From: Dehalococcoidia bacterium
GTDB lineage: Bacteria; Chloroflexota; Dehalococcoidia; GIF9; AB-539-J10
Direction: 5' to 3'
DNA: 18,597 nucleotides
Assembly: GCA_023229725.1 (NCBI GenBank)
Contig: JALNYR010000037.1
Span: 1 to 18,597 of the forward strand
Within the stretch, counting starts at the first letter, position 1; every line of letters begins with the position of its first letter. The position numbers and the translations under genes are program-made. Below are positions 1 through 5,856 of this stretch, piece by piece. The notes below the pieces were generated by a model that searched no databases, was not told where the DNA came from, and worked only from the letters and a program-made list of their open reading frames with translations.

Positions 1-1112
1 TCAGGATGGAGAATCTTGTCGAAACGGAGAGATGCCTCGGTCTTGAGTCCAAGGAACGCGCTCCCGTGACGGATGGTCACATGGCTGAACGTCGCCGCCT
101 CGAGAAGGATGGCGGATGTAGCTTCAGAGACCTCGGTGTTGCTGCCGCCCATGATGCCCGCGACGCCGACCGAGCGCCCGCCATCGGCAATCATCAGAAC
201 TTCGGGGCCGAGCGTCCGCTCGACATCATCAAGCGTCTTGAAGACCTCGCCAGGCCGCGCGCGGCGCACCACGATCTCATGGCTGGCGATAGTGTCATAG
301 TCAAACGCGTGAAGGGGCTGTCCAAGCTCCAGCATCACGTAGTTGGTGATATCCACGACGTTCGAGATGGGCCGCATGCCGCACGCCTTCAGACGCGACT
401 GCATCCAGGACGGCGAGGGGCCCAGCTTCACGCCGCGCACAACCGTCGCGCAGTAGCGGCGACAGTCGGCGGGATTCTCGATGGTCACTCTGATGAGTGA
501 CTCGACGGGCACGTCGGTCGTGTCGTAGGAGACATCAGGCAATCGCAACGGCAGTTTCGCGAGCGCCGCGACCTCCCTGGCAACACCGACGATTGAGAGG
601 CAGTCCGGCCGATTCGGTGTCAGTTCAAGGTCGAGTATCGCGTCTCCGAGATAGTCCCGGAGCGGCACACCGACTGGGGCGTCAGCCGGCAGCTCGACAG
701 TGCCGGTGTGGTCTTCGGACAGACCGAGCTCCTTCTCGGAGCAGACCATGCCGGAAGAGACGATACCCCGGATCTTCGCCGGTTTCAGTGTGGCGACCTC
801 GCCGGAGTGGCCGTCGATGAGTCGAGCTCCTACCTTCGCGAAGGCAACCTTCTGCCCTGAGGCGACATTCGGCGCGCCGCAGACCACGGTTGCGCTTTCG
901 CCGCCCAGGTCGACAGTCACCAGGCGCAGGCGGTCAGCGTTCGGGTGTGGCTGCACGTCGGTAACGAGAGCGACGCTTACACCATCCCACGATTCGCCCA
1001 CGCGCTGAATCGAGCCGACCTCAGTGCCGGCCATCGTGAGCCGCTCAGCGATGCGCTCAGGCGCCCAGTCGCACGCCGCGTACTCCGACAGCCACTTCAG
1101 TGGTACTTTCAT
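1..1112 (-). CDS. pheT: Phenylalanyl-tRNA synthetase beta subunit (partial, C-terminal part beyond window)
   Basis: Large subunit of the cytoplasmic heterotetrameric PheRS, which charges tRNA-Phe; the beta chain binds tRNA and edits Tyr-tRNA-Phe. The reading frame stays open from an ATG at 1112 to the window edge, giving 370 N-terminal residues of a protein usually near 800. It begins MKVPLKWLSEY, as usual for PheT. An EMAPII-like tRNA-binding domain follows at about residues 40-150 (PHPNADRLRLVTVDLG, then VCGAPNV and GMVCSEKELGL). The B3/B4 editing domain follows at about 205-365 (NVVDITNYVMLELGQPLHAFD, DGGRSVGVAGIMGG). The visible part ends at TEASLRFDK, just before the B5 region. The start lies 18 nt after the pheS stop and is preceded by GGAG at a normal distance, so it is translated from the same mRNA as pheS. 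Identification is firm; the remainder cannot be judged. Confidence 0.96.
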   Translation of the reverse strand, partial: MKVPLKWLSEYAACDWAPERIAERLTMAGTEVGSIQRVGESWDGVSVALVTDVQPHPNADRLRLVTVDLGGESATVVCGAPNVASGQKVAFAKVGARLIDGHSGEVATLKPAKIRGIVSSGMVCSEKELGLSEDHTGTVELPADAPVGVPLRDYLGDAILDLELTPNRPDCLSIVGVAREVAALAKLPLRLPDVSYDTTDVPVESLIRVTIENPADCRRYCATVVRGVKLGPSPSWMQSRLKACGMRPISNVVDITNYVMLELGQPLHAFDYDTIASHEIVVRRARPGEVFKTLDDVERTLGPEVLMIADGGRSVGVAGIMGGSNTEVSEATSAILLEAATFSHVTIRHGSAFLGLKTEASLRFDKILHP

Positions 1113-1130
1113 GGTGGCTCGCTCCAGTGA

Positions 1131-2165
1131 CTAGAACTGACGCAGGAACCGGAAGTCGCCCGAGTAGAAGTGCCGGATGTCGTCAACGCCGTGCCGGAGT
1201 ATGGTGATGCGTTCCACGCCCATGCCGAAGGCGAACCCAGAGTAGACCGTCGGGTCGATGCCGCAACCTGACAGGACGTTCGGGTACACCATGCCACAGC
1301 CAAGTATCTCGAGCCAGCCCGAGCCTTTGCAGAGTCGACAGCCCGCGCCCTTGCACTGAACGCACTCGATGGACACCTCACCACCCGGCTCGACGAACGG
1401 GAAGTAGTCACAGCGGAACCGGACTCCGGTATCTCGACCGAAGATGCCGCGACAGAACTCGAACAACGTCTCTTTGAGGTCGCGCAGGGTTATGTCAGAG
1501 TCGACAGCCAGCCCCTCCACCTGGTGGAACATCCAGTCGTGAGTGGCATCCGTCGCTTCGTACCGATACGTTCGCCCGGGAACGATGAATCGCAGCGGCG
1601 GCTTCTGCTTCTCCATCAGCCGCACCTGCATCGGAGAGGTGTGCGTCCGAAGGAGCCTTGAGTCGCGACTCTGCGCCGTGTCAATCCACAGCGTGGCGAA
1701 CATGTCCCTGGCCGGGTGGTCCTGCGGGATGTTGAGAGCTTCAAAATTGTAGTAGTCCCGCTCCACCTCGGGCCCCTCTATCACCTGGAATCCCATGTGA
1801 GAGAAGACCGCACATATCTCGTGAAACACCTGCGTGATGGGATGCAGTCGCCCGTACAGGGCGGGCCGCCCGGGGAGCGTCACGTCGAGCGCCGCGCGGC
1901 CAAGCGATTGGTCGATGCTGTCGAGAGACAGGGACTCCTGTTTCTCGGCATAGCGCGTCTGCAAGTCCATCTTGACTGCGTTCGCGCGCGCGCCAAGGGT
2001 CTTGCGTTCTTCAGCGGGAAGCGCAGCGAGACTGCGTAGAGCGCCGGTCAGCACGCTCTTCTTTCCGAGGTACCTGACCCGCCACGTTTCGAGCTCCGCC
2101 GCCGAGCCGGCGGAACCAAGCTCTTCGCGTGCGGCTGTCTCCAGCCGCTCCAGCTCGTTCAGCAT
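1131..2165 (-). CDS. pheS: Phenylalanyl-tRNA synthetase alpha subunit
   Basis: Catalytic subunit of PheRS; activates phenylalanine with ATP and transfers it to tRNA-Phe. The 344 residues match the usual bacterial length. Residues 1-85 form the N-terminal coiled-coil arm that contacts tRNA. Class II motif 1 surrounds GPEVERDYYNFEALN (131-145). Motif 2 is at about 192-216 (FIVPGRTYRYEATDATHDWMF, shown here only in part as VPGRTYRYEATDATHD). Motif 3 is GFAFGMGVERI (310-320). Four cysteines in two CxxC pairs (268, 271, 276, 279) lie between motifs 2 and 3, a probable zinc knuckle present in a subset of bacterial PheS proteins. ATG at 2165 is preceded by GAGGT and lies 20 nt after the rplT stop, consistent with operon translation. 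Confidence 0.97.
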   Translation of the reverse strand: MLNELERLETAAREELGSAGSAAELETWRVRYLGKKSVLTGALRSLAALPAEERKTLGARANAVKMDLQTRYAEKQESLSLDSIDQSLGRAALDVTLPGRPALYGRLHPITQVFHEICAVFSHMGFQVIEGPEVERDYYNFEALNIPQDHPARDMFATLWIDTAQSRDSRLLRTHTSPMQVRLMEKQKPPLRFIVPGRTYRYEATDATHDWMFHQVEGLAVDSDITLRDLKETLFEFCRGIFGRDTGVRFRCDYFPFVEPGGEVSIECVQCKGAGCRLCKGSGWLEILGCGMVYPNVLSGCGIDPTVYSGFAFGMGVERITILRHGVDDIRHFYSGDFRFLRQF

Positions 2166-2185
2166 GCGCGTCTGACCTCGGCCTG

Positions 2186-2545
2186 CTACGCCTCAGCAGC
2201 GGTGCGGAGCGATTTTGCCAGCCTGGCAAACGCTTCCGGGTCATGCGCGGCCATCTCCGCAAGCATCTTGCGATTCAGCGTGATGCCGGCGGTCTTGAGC
2301 CCGTTCATGAACCGGCTGTAGGAGACGCCGTTCAAACGCGCGGCGGCGTTGATCCTGGCAATCCACAGCTTGCGGAAGTCGGCCTTCCGTTCGCGGCGGT
2401 GCTCGTAGGAGTAGTCGAGAGCATGCAGCATCGCCTCATGAGCCGGTGCGAACAAACGGCTGTGAGACGCTACATGACCCTTCGTGTATGAGAGAACTTT
2501 CTTATGACGGATATGTGTCGTCCGTCCACTTGTTGATCGAGGCAA
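2186..2545 (-). CDS. rplT: 50S ribosomal protein L20
   Basis: Binds 23S rRNA early in large-subunit assembly and, in studied bacteria, represses its own operon. The 119 residues are the expected length. The core WIARINAAARLNGVSYSRFMNGLK (about residues 61-84, quoted here for recognition as WIARINAAAR plus SYSRFMNGLK) is highly typical of L20, as is RHKKVL near the N-terminus. The start must be TTG: the nearest in-frame stop upstream is 21 nt away, no ATG or GTG lies between, and MPR at the start matches L20 of other bacteria. A strong Shine-Dalgarno AGGGAGGT lies just before it. The segment after RHKKVL (SYTKGHVASHSRLF) is more divergent than the usual KGYRGARSRLF. It lies 61 nt downstream of rpmI and 20 nt upstream of pheS. 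Confidence 0.96.
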   Translation of the reverse strand: MPRSTSGRTTHIRHKKVLSYTKGHVASHSRLFAPAHEAMLHALDYSYEHRRERKADFRKLWIARINAAARLNGVSYSRFMNGLKTAGITLNRKMLAEMAAHDPEAFARLAKSLRTAAEA

Positions 2546-2549
2546 CGTG

Positions 2550-2557
2550 ACCTCCCT
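2550..2557 (-). promoter_or_regulatory. Shine-Dalgarno site of rplT, deciding a TTG start
   Basis: On the minus strand AGGGAGGT is followed by CACG and then TTG at 2545. It is a near-perfect anti-16S match and there is no competing ATG or GTG in the frame, so it fixes TTG as the L20 start. The spacing (4-5 nt) is a little short. Confidence 0.8.
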
Positions 2558-2606
2558 GTGATACTACGTCCTGGGGTCTGATGCGCTTCTGAACCCGTGC
2601 GGCTCC

Positions 2607-2804
2607 CTACGCATAGGGCATGAGCTTACGCAACCGAGGAGCATCGGCGCGAGACACGGGCAACATCGCATCGTACATCCGCTTAACGCGAGGAGCCTTA
2701 CGGCGCCGAAAGTGGCTCTTGCCGCACTTCGCCCGCATGAGCTTGCCCGTTCCCGTCACCTGGAACCGGCTTTTCGCTCCCTTGTGTGTCTTCAGCTTTG
2801 GCAT
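2607..2804 (-). CDS. rpmI: 50S ribosomal protein L35
   Basis: Small basic protein of the large ribosomal subunit, 65 residues, which is the normal length. It begins MPKLKTHKGAKSRF, with the TGTGKLMRAKCGKSHF segment and the terminal basic RLRKLMPYA, all typical of bacterial L35. Its ATG at 2804 is 9 nt after AGGAGG, so the ribosome-binding site is strong and independent. That site and the first 35 codons lie inside the 3' end of infC in another frame, an unusually long overlap. The gene order infC-rpmI-rplT is one of the most conserved in bacteria, which supports the call. Confidence 0.96.
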   Translation of the reverse strand: MPKLKTHKGAKSRFQVTGTGKLMRAKCGKSHFRRRKAPRVKRMYDAMLPVSRADAPRLRKLMPYA

Positions 2805-3375
2805 CTTGCTTGGCCTCCTGGGTCTTCTTAACGGCGGTTGGGGTTGGAGCCAACGTCAACGCTATGTTCCTCGCATCCTTCGAGGGCTGGCTGCTGGCAA
2901 CAGCTTCATCCTTCAGCGCCTCGGCGACACGCTTCAGCACCTGCCACCCAAGTTCGGGATACACGATCTCCCGTCCGCGGAACCGGACGGTTATCTTGAC
3001 CTTATTGCCTTCGGCGAGGAGCTCCCGCGTCTTGCGAATCTTGTCCTGGAGGTCGTGCTCCTCGATCTTCGGACGCAGCCTGACTTCGCGCAGCAGGCCC
3101 TTCTGGCCCTTGTTGACGCGCTTGTCCTTCTTTATCTGTTCGTACTTATACTTGCCGTAGTCGAGAAGCCGGCAAACAGGCGGCACCACGTTCGGGGCCA
3201 CCATCACCAGGTCGAGCTCACGCTCCTGCGCCAGCTGCAGGGCTTTCGGCACGGGCATCGTCCCGAGTTGCTCGCCCTCCTCGGTGATGACGCGTACTTC
3301 TCTAGCCCTGATTTGTCGATTGACGGGAAGAAATCTGTCTGAGCGCGTGTTCCCACGCGGATTAGGCTTCATCAT
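2698..3375 (-). CDS. infC: Translation initiation factor IF-3, with C-terminal extension overlapping rpmI
   Basis: IF-3 binds the 30S subunit, blocks subunit joining and checks start-codon pairing. The N-domain is at about residues 15-85 (VNRQIRAREVRVI, PPVCRLLDYGKYKYEQ), followed by a linker and the C-domain at about 95-180 (EVRLRPKIEEHDLQDKI, VKITVRFRGREI). The normal family end falls near NIALTLAP. Here about 46 further residues rich in K, E, Q, A and G follow, probably disordered, and 107 nt of them overlap rpmI. The start is ATG at 3375, directly followed by a second ATG and only 3 nt after the thrS stop, with AGGG 8 nt upstream. The rare ATT/ATC start known for infC in several bacteria is not used. 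The extension may be real or caused by one lost base, because a TAA in the neighbouring frame lies at 2828-2830. Confidence 0.93.
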   Translation of the reverse strand: MMKPNPRGNTRSDRFLPVNRQIRAREVRVITEEGEQLGTMPVPKALQLAQERELDLVMVAPNVVPPVCRLLDYGKYKYEQIKKDKRVNKGQKGLLREVRLRPKIEEHDLQDKIRKTRELLAEGNKVKITVRFRGREIVYPELGWQVLKRVAEALKDEAVASSQPSKDARNIALTLAPTPTAVKKTQEAKQDAKAEDTQGSEKPVPGDGNGQAHAGEVRQEPLSAP

Positions 3376-3378
3376 AGG

Positions 3379-5103
3379 CTAGACCCTGCTGTCCGCAGCA
3401 GATCGTATCTGTCGCTCGATATCCGCAATACTCTGCAGGCCAAGGTCCTCACCGCTTCGCAACCGTACAGACGCTCCTTCAGAAGCGACCTCCTTATCCC
3501 CTACCACCAACATGAAGGGTATCTTCGCCATCTGCGCATCACGTATCTTCGAGCCCATTCGTTCCGAGCGCACGTCAATGTCAACCCGCACATCCGCCTG
3601 CCTCAGCGTCTCCTCAATCTTCGTCGCGTGGTCAACATGACGGTCGGCGATGGGTATCACTCTGGCCTGGATGGGACTTAACCACACGGGGAATGCGCCA
3701 CCGCAGTTCTCAACCAGACACGCAAAAAACCGTTCCATGCTTCCCAGCACGGTCCGGTGAATCATGGTAACGAGATGCTCGCTACCATCTTCACCAATGT
3801 AACACACATTGAATCTCTGCGGCAAATTGAAGTCCACCTGGATGGTCGGCCCCTGCCAGTCCCGACCCAGAGCATCCGCCAGCTTCACATCGATCTTCGG
3901 GCCGTAGAAAGCTCCGCCGCCCGGATCTTCCTCGTACGAAAGGCCGACGGTGTCCAGCGCCGCCATCAGCGCCTTCGTCGCCTGGTCCCACACCTCCGGA
4001 GTGCCGGCGTAGTGGTCGGGCCTCGTCGCGAGAACCATCTTGTACTTCGCAAATCCGAACGTCCGCATCATGAACTGCGCCAATTGAATGACGCCCACGA
4101 CCTCGGACTGTATCTGGTCAGGCCGACAGAAGATGTGCGCGTCATCCTGCGTGAAGCCACGAACGCGGGTGAGGCCATAGAGAACGCCGCCACGCTCGTA
4201 CCGGTACACAGTCCCAAGTTCCGCCATGCGAACCGGCAGTTCCCGGTAGCTGCGCAGCCGGTTCTTGAAGATGAGGATGTGGCCCAGGCAGTTCATCGGC
4301 TTCAGCAGGTACTGCTGCCCGTCGATCTCCATCGGCGAATAAAGGTTCTCGCGGTAGAACTCCCAATGGCCGCTCTGCTTCCACTGCTCGAGCCTGCCGA
4401 TGTGGGGAGTGTAGACGATGCCATACCCGCGCCGGCGATGCTCGGCCTTCCAGAAGTCCTCGATGAGCTCCCGCACTAGGCCGCCGTTGGCATGCCAGCA
4501 CACGAGGCCCGGCCCGATCTCGTCGTGAATGCTGAACAGGTCGAGTTCCTTGCCCAGCCTCCGATGGTCGCGTCGCGCAGCCTCCTCCAGCTTCTCCAGA
4601 TGCTCTTTCAGCTCGGTCTCAGTCGGGAAGGCGACGCCGTAGACGCGCTGCAGCATCGGTCGCGACTCGTCGCCGCGCCAGTACGCCCCGGCAATGCGGG
4701 TCAGCTTGAAGGAGCCGATGTCACGGGAAGAGGCCACGTGAGGTCCCCGGCACAGGTCGGTGAAACCACCCTGCGTGTACACAGAGATGGTGGTGTCCTG
4801 CAGGTCATCGATGAGTTCCAGCTTGTACGGCTGCGCGGCGAAGAGAGAGCGCGCTTCTTCACGAGAGACCTCGCGGCGTGTGAATGGCGAGCCCGACGCC
4901 ACGATTCTCCGCATGATGGCTTCGATGCCGGGCAGGTCATCAGGAGTCAGCGACCTGGGAAGCTCGAAGTCGTAGTAGAAGCCATCCTCGATGGCGGGCC
5001 CGATACCGAACCTGGCATCAGGGAACAGCTCCCGTACCGCTTCCGCCAGCACGTGAGAGGCCGAGTGCCTCATGACCTCTCTGTCGCCCTCAACGCTACT
5101 CAT
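3379..5103 (-). CDS. thrS: Threonyl-tRNA synthetase lacking the N-terminal TGS domain
   Basis: Class II synthetase that charges tRNA-Thr and edits Ser-tRNA-Thr in the cytoplasm. From ATG 5103 it has 574 residues against about 640 in full-length enzymes. It begins almost directly at the editing domain, whose zinc-like residues are present (H13 and H17 in RHSASHVL, C118 and H122 in CRGPH). The catalytic domain has the three zinc ligands C272 (MNCLGH), H323 (DDAHIFC) and H449 (MIHRTVLGS). The anticodon-binding domain runs from about 475 (LSPIQARVIPI) to the end. The frame can be read back to an ATG at 5235, but that would run into the tRNA gene and adds nothing resembling TGS. ATG 5103 has GGGGA 7 nt upstream. 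infC follows after 3 nt. Confidence 0.95.
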   Translation of the reverse strand: MSSVEGDREVMRHSASHVLAEAVRELFPDARFGIGPAIEDGFYYDFELPRSLTPDDLPGIEAIMRRIVASGSPFTRREVSREEARSLFAAQPYKLELIDDLQDTTISVYTQGGFTDLCRGPHVASSRDIGSFKLTRIAGAYWRGDESRPMLQRVYGVAFPTETELKEHLEKLEEAARRDHRRLGKELDLFSIHDEIGPGLVCWHANGGLVRELIEDFWKAEHRRRGYGIVYTPHIGRLEQWKQSGHWEFYRENLYSPMEIDGQQYLLKPMNCLGHILIFKNRLRSYRELPVRMAELGTVYRYERGGVLYGLTRVRGFTQDDAHIFCRPDQIQSEVVGVIQLAQFMMRTFGFAKYKMVLATRPDHYAGTPEVWDQATKALMAALDTVGLSYEEDPGGGAFYGPKIDVKLADALGRDWQGPTIQVDFNLPQRFNVCYIGEDGSEHLVTMIHRTVLGSMERFFACLVENCGGAFPVWLSPIQARVIPIADRHVDHATKIEETLRQADVRVDIDVRSERMGSKIRDAQMAKIPFMLVVGDKEVASEGASVRLRSGEDLGLQSIADIERQIRSAADSRV

Positions 5104-5154
5104 GTTGCATCCCCGCACTGCCGACCCCGGCACAAACAACAATACGGCACCTTG

Positions 5155-5217
5155 CCTCGCAGGCCGGAACATCCCCCCTGCGAGGGACAGGGCCGAGAGC
5201 TGGTCCTCGCCGGACCA
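5155..5217 (-). promoter_or_regulatory. thrS leader with two hairpins (possible autoregulatory operator)
   Basis: Between the tRNA and thrS the transcript can form two stem-loops. The first (5201-5206 with 5212-5217) has 6 bp and a 5-nt loop. The second (5155-5163 with 5177-5185) has a perfect 9-bp stem, CCTCGCAGG with CCTGCGAGG, a GG/GG internal loop, two more G-C pairs and the apical loop AUGUU. No U-run follows, so it is not a terminator. In E. coli ThrRS represses its own mRNA through leader hairpins imitating tRNA-Thr; the UGU in this loop equals a threonine anticodon, but that link is inference. Confidence 0.4.
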
Positions 5218-5234
5218 CACATCCAATGGAGACA

Positions 5235-5307
5235 TGGGCAGTACTGGACTTGAACCAGTGACCTCTGCGATGTCAACGCAGCGCTCTAACCACTGAGCTA
5301 ACCGCCC
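5235..5307 (-). tRNA. tRNA-Val (anticodon GAC)
   Basis: A complete 73-nt cloverleaf can be folded on the minus strand. The acceptor stem is GGGCGGT with ACTGCCC (7 bp including one G-U). The D stem is GCTC with GAGC. The anticodon stem is CTGCG with CGCAG around the loop TTGACAT, giving anticodon GAC. The T stem is ACTGG with CCAGT around TTCAAGT. The discriminator is A, as expected for valine. CCA is not encoded: TGT follows the discriminator. It decodes GUC and GUU valine codons. It is the first element of the operon: a promoter lies directly upstream and thrS starts 131 nt downstream, so maturation by RNase P and 3' nucleases would generate the thrS mRNA 5' end. Confidence 0.96.
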
Positions 5308-5317
5308 GTGAAACGCG

Positions 5318-5347
5318 ATTCTAGCAGAAGCCCACAGCTACCGTCAA
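5318..5347 (-). promoter_or_regulatory. Sigma-70-type promoter for the tRNA-Val/thrS/pheT operon
   Basis: On the minus strand TTGACG (5342-5347) and TAGAAT (5318-5323) are separated by 18 bp, with TGC just before the -10 (extended -10). Transcription would start within a few bases of the tRNA 5' end. No other equally good promoter was noticed between genes of the operon. Confidence 0.75.
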
Positions 5348-5390
5348 TCGTTGCACGAAGCTCACGCTCGGTGGTCCCTCGCCTGCCGCA

Positions 5391-5399
5391 TGCTATGAT
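5391..5399 (+). promoter_or_regulatory. Extended -10 promoter for archease/rtcB
   Basis: TGCTATGAT fits the TGnTATAAT extended -10 pattern and lies about 27 nt before the archease ATG. No good -35 hexamer is found at 16-18 bp, which extended -10 promoters tolerate. It faces away from the tRNA/thrS promoter in the same 118-nt spacer. Confidence 0.5.
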
Positions 5400-5425
5400 G
5401 ACCGGGGCCGCCCGGCCGGGGTTTC

Positions 5426-5846
5426 ATGGCGACGAAACCGTTCGAAATCATCGCTCACACCGCCGACATCGCCGTCCTGGTGCGGGCGCGACCTTGCCGA
5501 ACTCCTCGTCCACGCCGCACGTGCGCTCTACGCAGTCATGTTCGCGGACCTTGTCGTCGCGGCCGTTGTCGAGCGCGTGCTGACCGTCGACTCCGTCGAC
5601 GATGCTGCCCTGGTAATCGACTGGCTGAATGAGCTCATCTACGTGCTTGACGCCGAGCAGACTGTGTTCGGAGACTTCGAGGTGCTGGAGTTGACCGCCG
5701 GCCGCGCTGTCATCCGCTGCCGAGGCGAGCATGTCGACACCACCCGACACCACCGCTCACGCGAGGTCAAGGCGGCAACCTACCACATGGCGCGGCTGCG
5801 TCGCGTCCCGGCCGGCTACGTGTCCCGAGTCCTATTCGACATCTAG
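5426..5846 (+). pseudogene. Archease (RtcB-activating protein), interrupted by a frameshift
   Basis: Archease speeds guanylylation and turnover of the RNA ligase RtcB. The sequence starts at ATG 5426 with MATKPFEIIAHTADIAV, which carries the family HTAD motif. After about residue 21, near 5480-5489, the homology moves to another frame. There it continues from 5490 as DLAELLVHAARALYAVMF, then DWLNELIYVLDAE, KAATYHMARL and the terminal VLFDI, ending with TAG at 5844. Joined together the two parts make about 140 residues, the normal length, with the conserved D, H and terminal D that form the metal site. Net change is one extra base (or two missing) around GTGCGGGCGCGACC. It overlaps the rtcB Shine-Dalgarno and ends 10 nt before rtcB. 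The break could be a true mutation, a sequencing or assembly error, or recoding; no obvious slippery site is seen. Confidence 0.85.
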
Positions 5847-5856
5847 GAGCAGGACC

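Noticed and set aside
5155..5185. Terminator between tRNA-Val and thrS
   Set aside because: The hairpin is strong, but the following bases are mixed, without a T-run, and termination here would leave thrS without a visible promoter.
5104..5234. T-box riboswitch upstream of thrS
   Set aside because: AAGGUGCCG only vaguely resembles the T-box sequence; there is no terminator/antiterminator pair with a U-run and no stem I-like element.
5104..5235. Longer thrS reading from ATG 5235 (618 residues)
   Set aside because: The extra 44 residues touch the tRNA 3' end, cover the hairpin leader and show no TGS similarity; ATG 5103 has a good ribosome-binding site.
5731..5856. RtcB start at 5731
   Set aside because: This segment overlaps conserved archease coding in another frame; ATG 5857 follows AGGAG and gives exactly the usual RtcB length.
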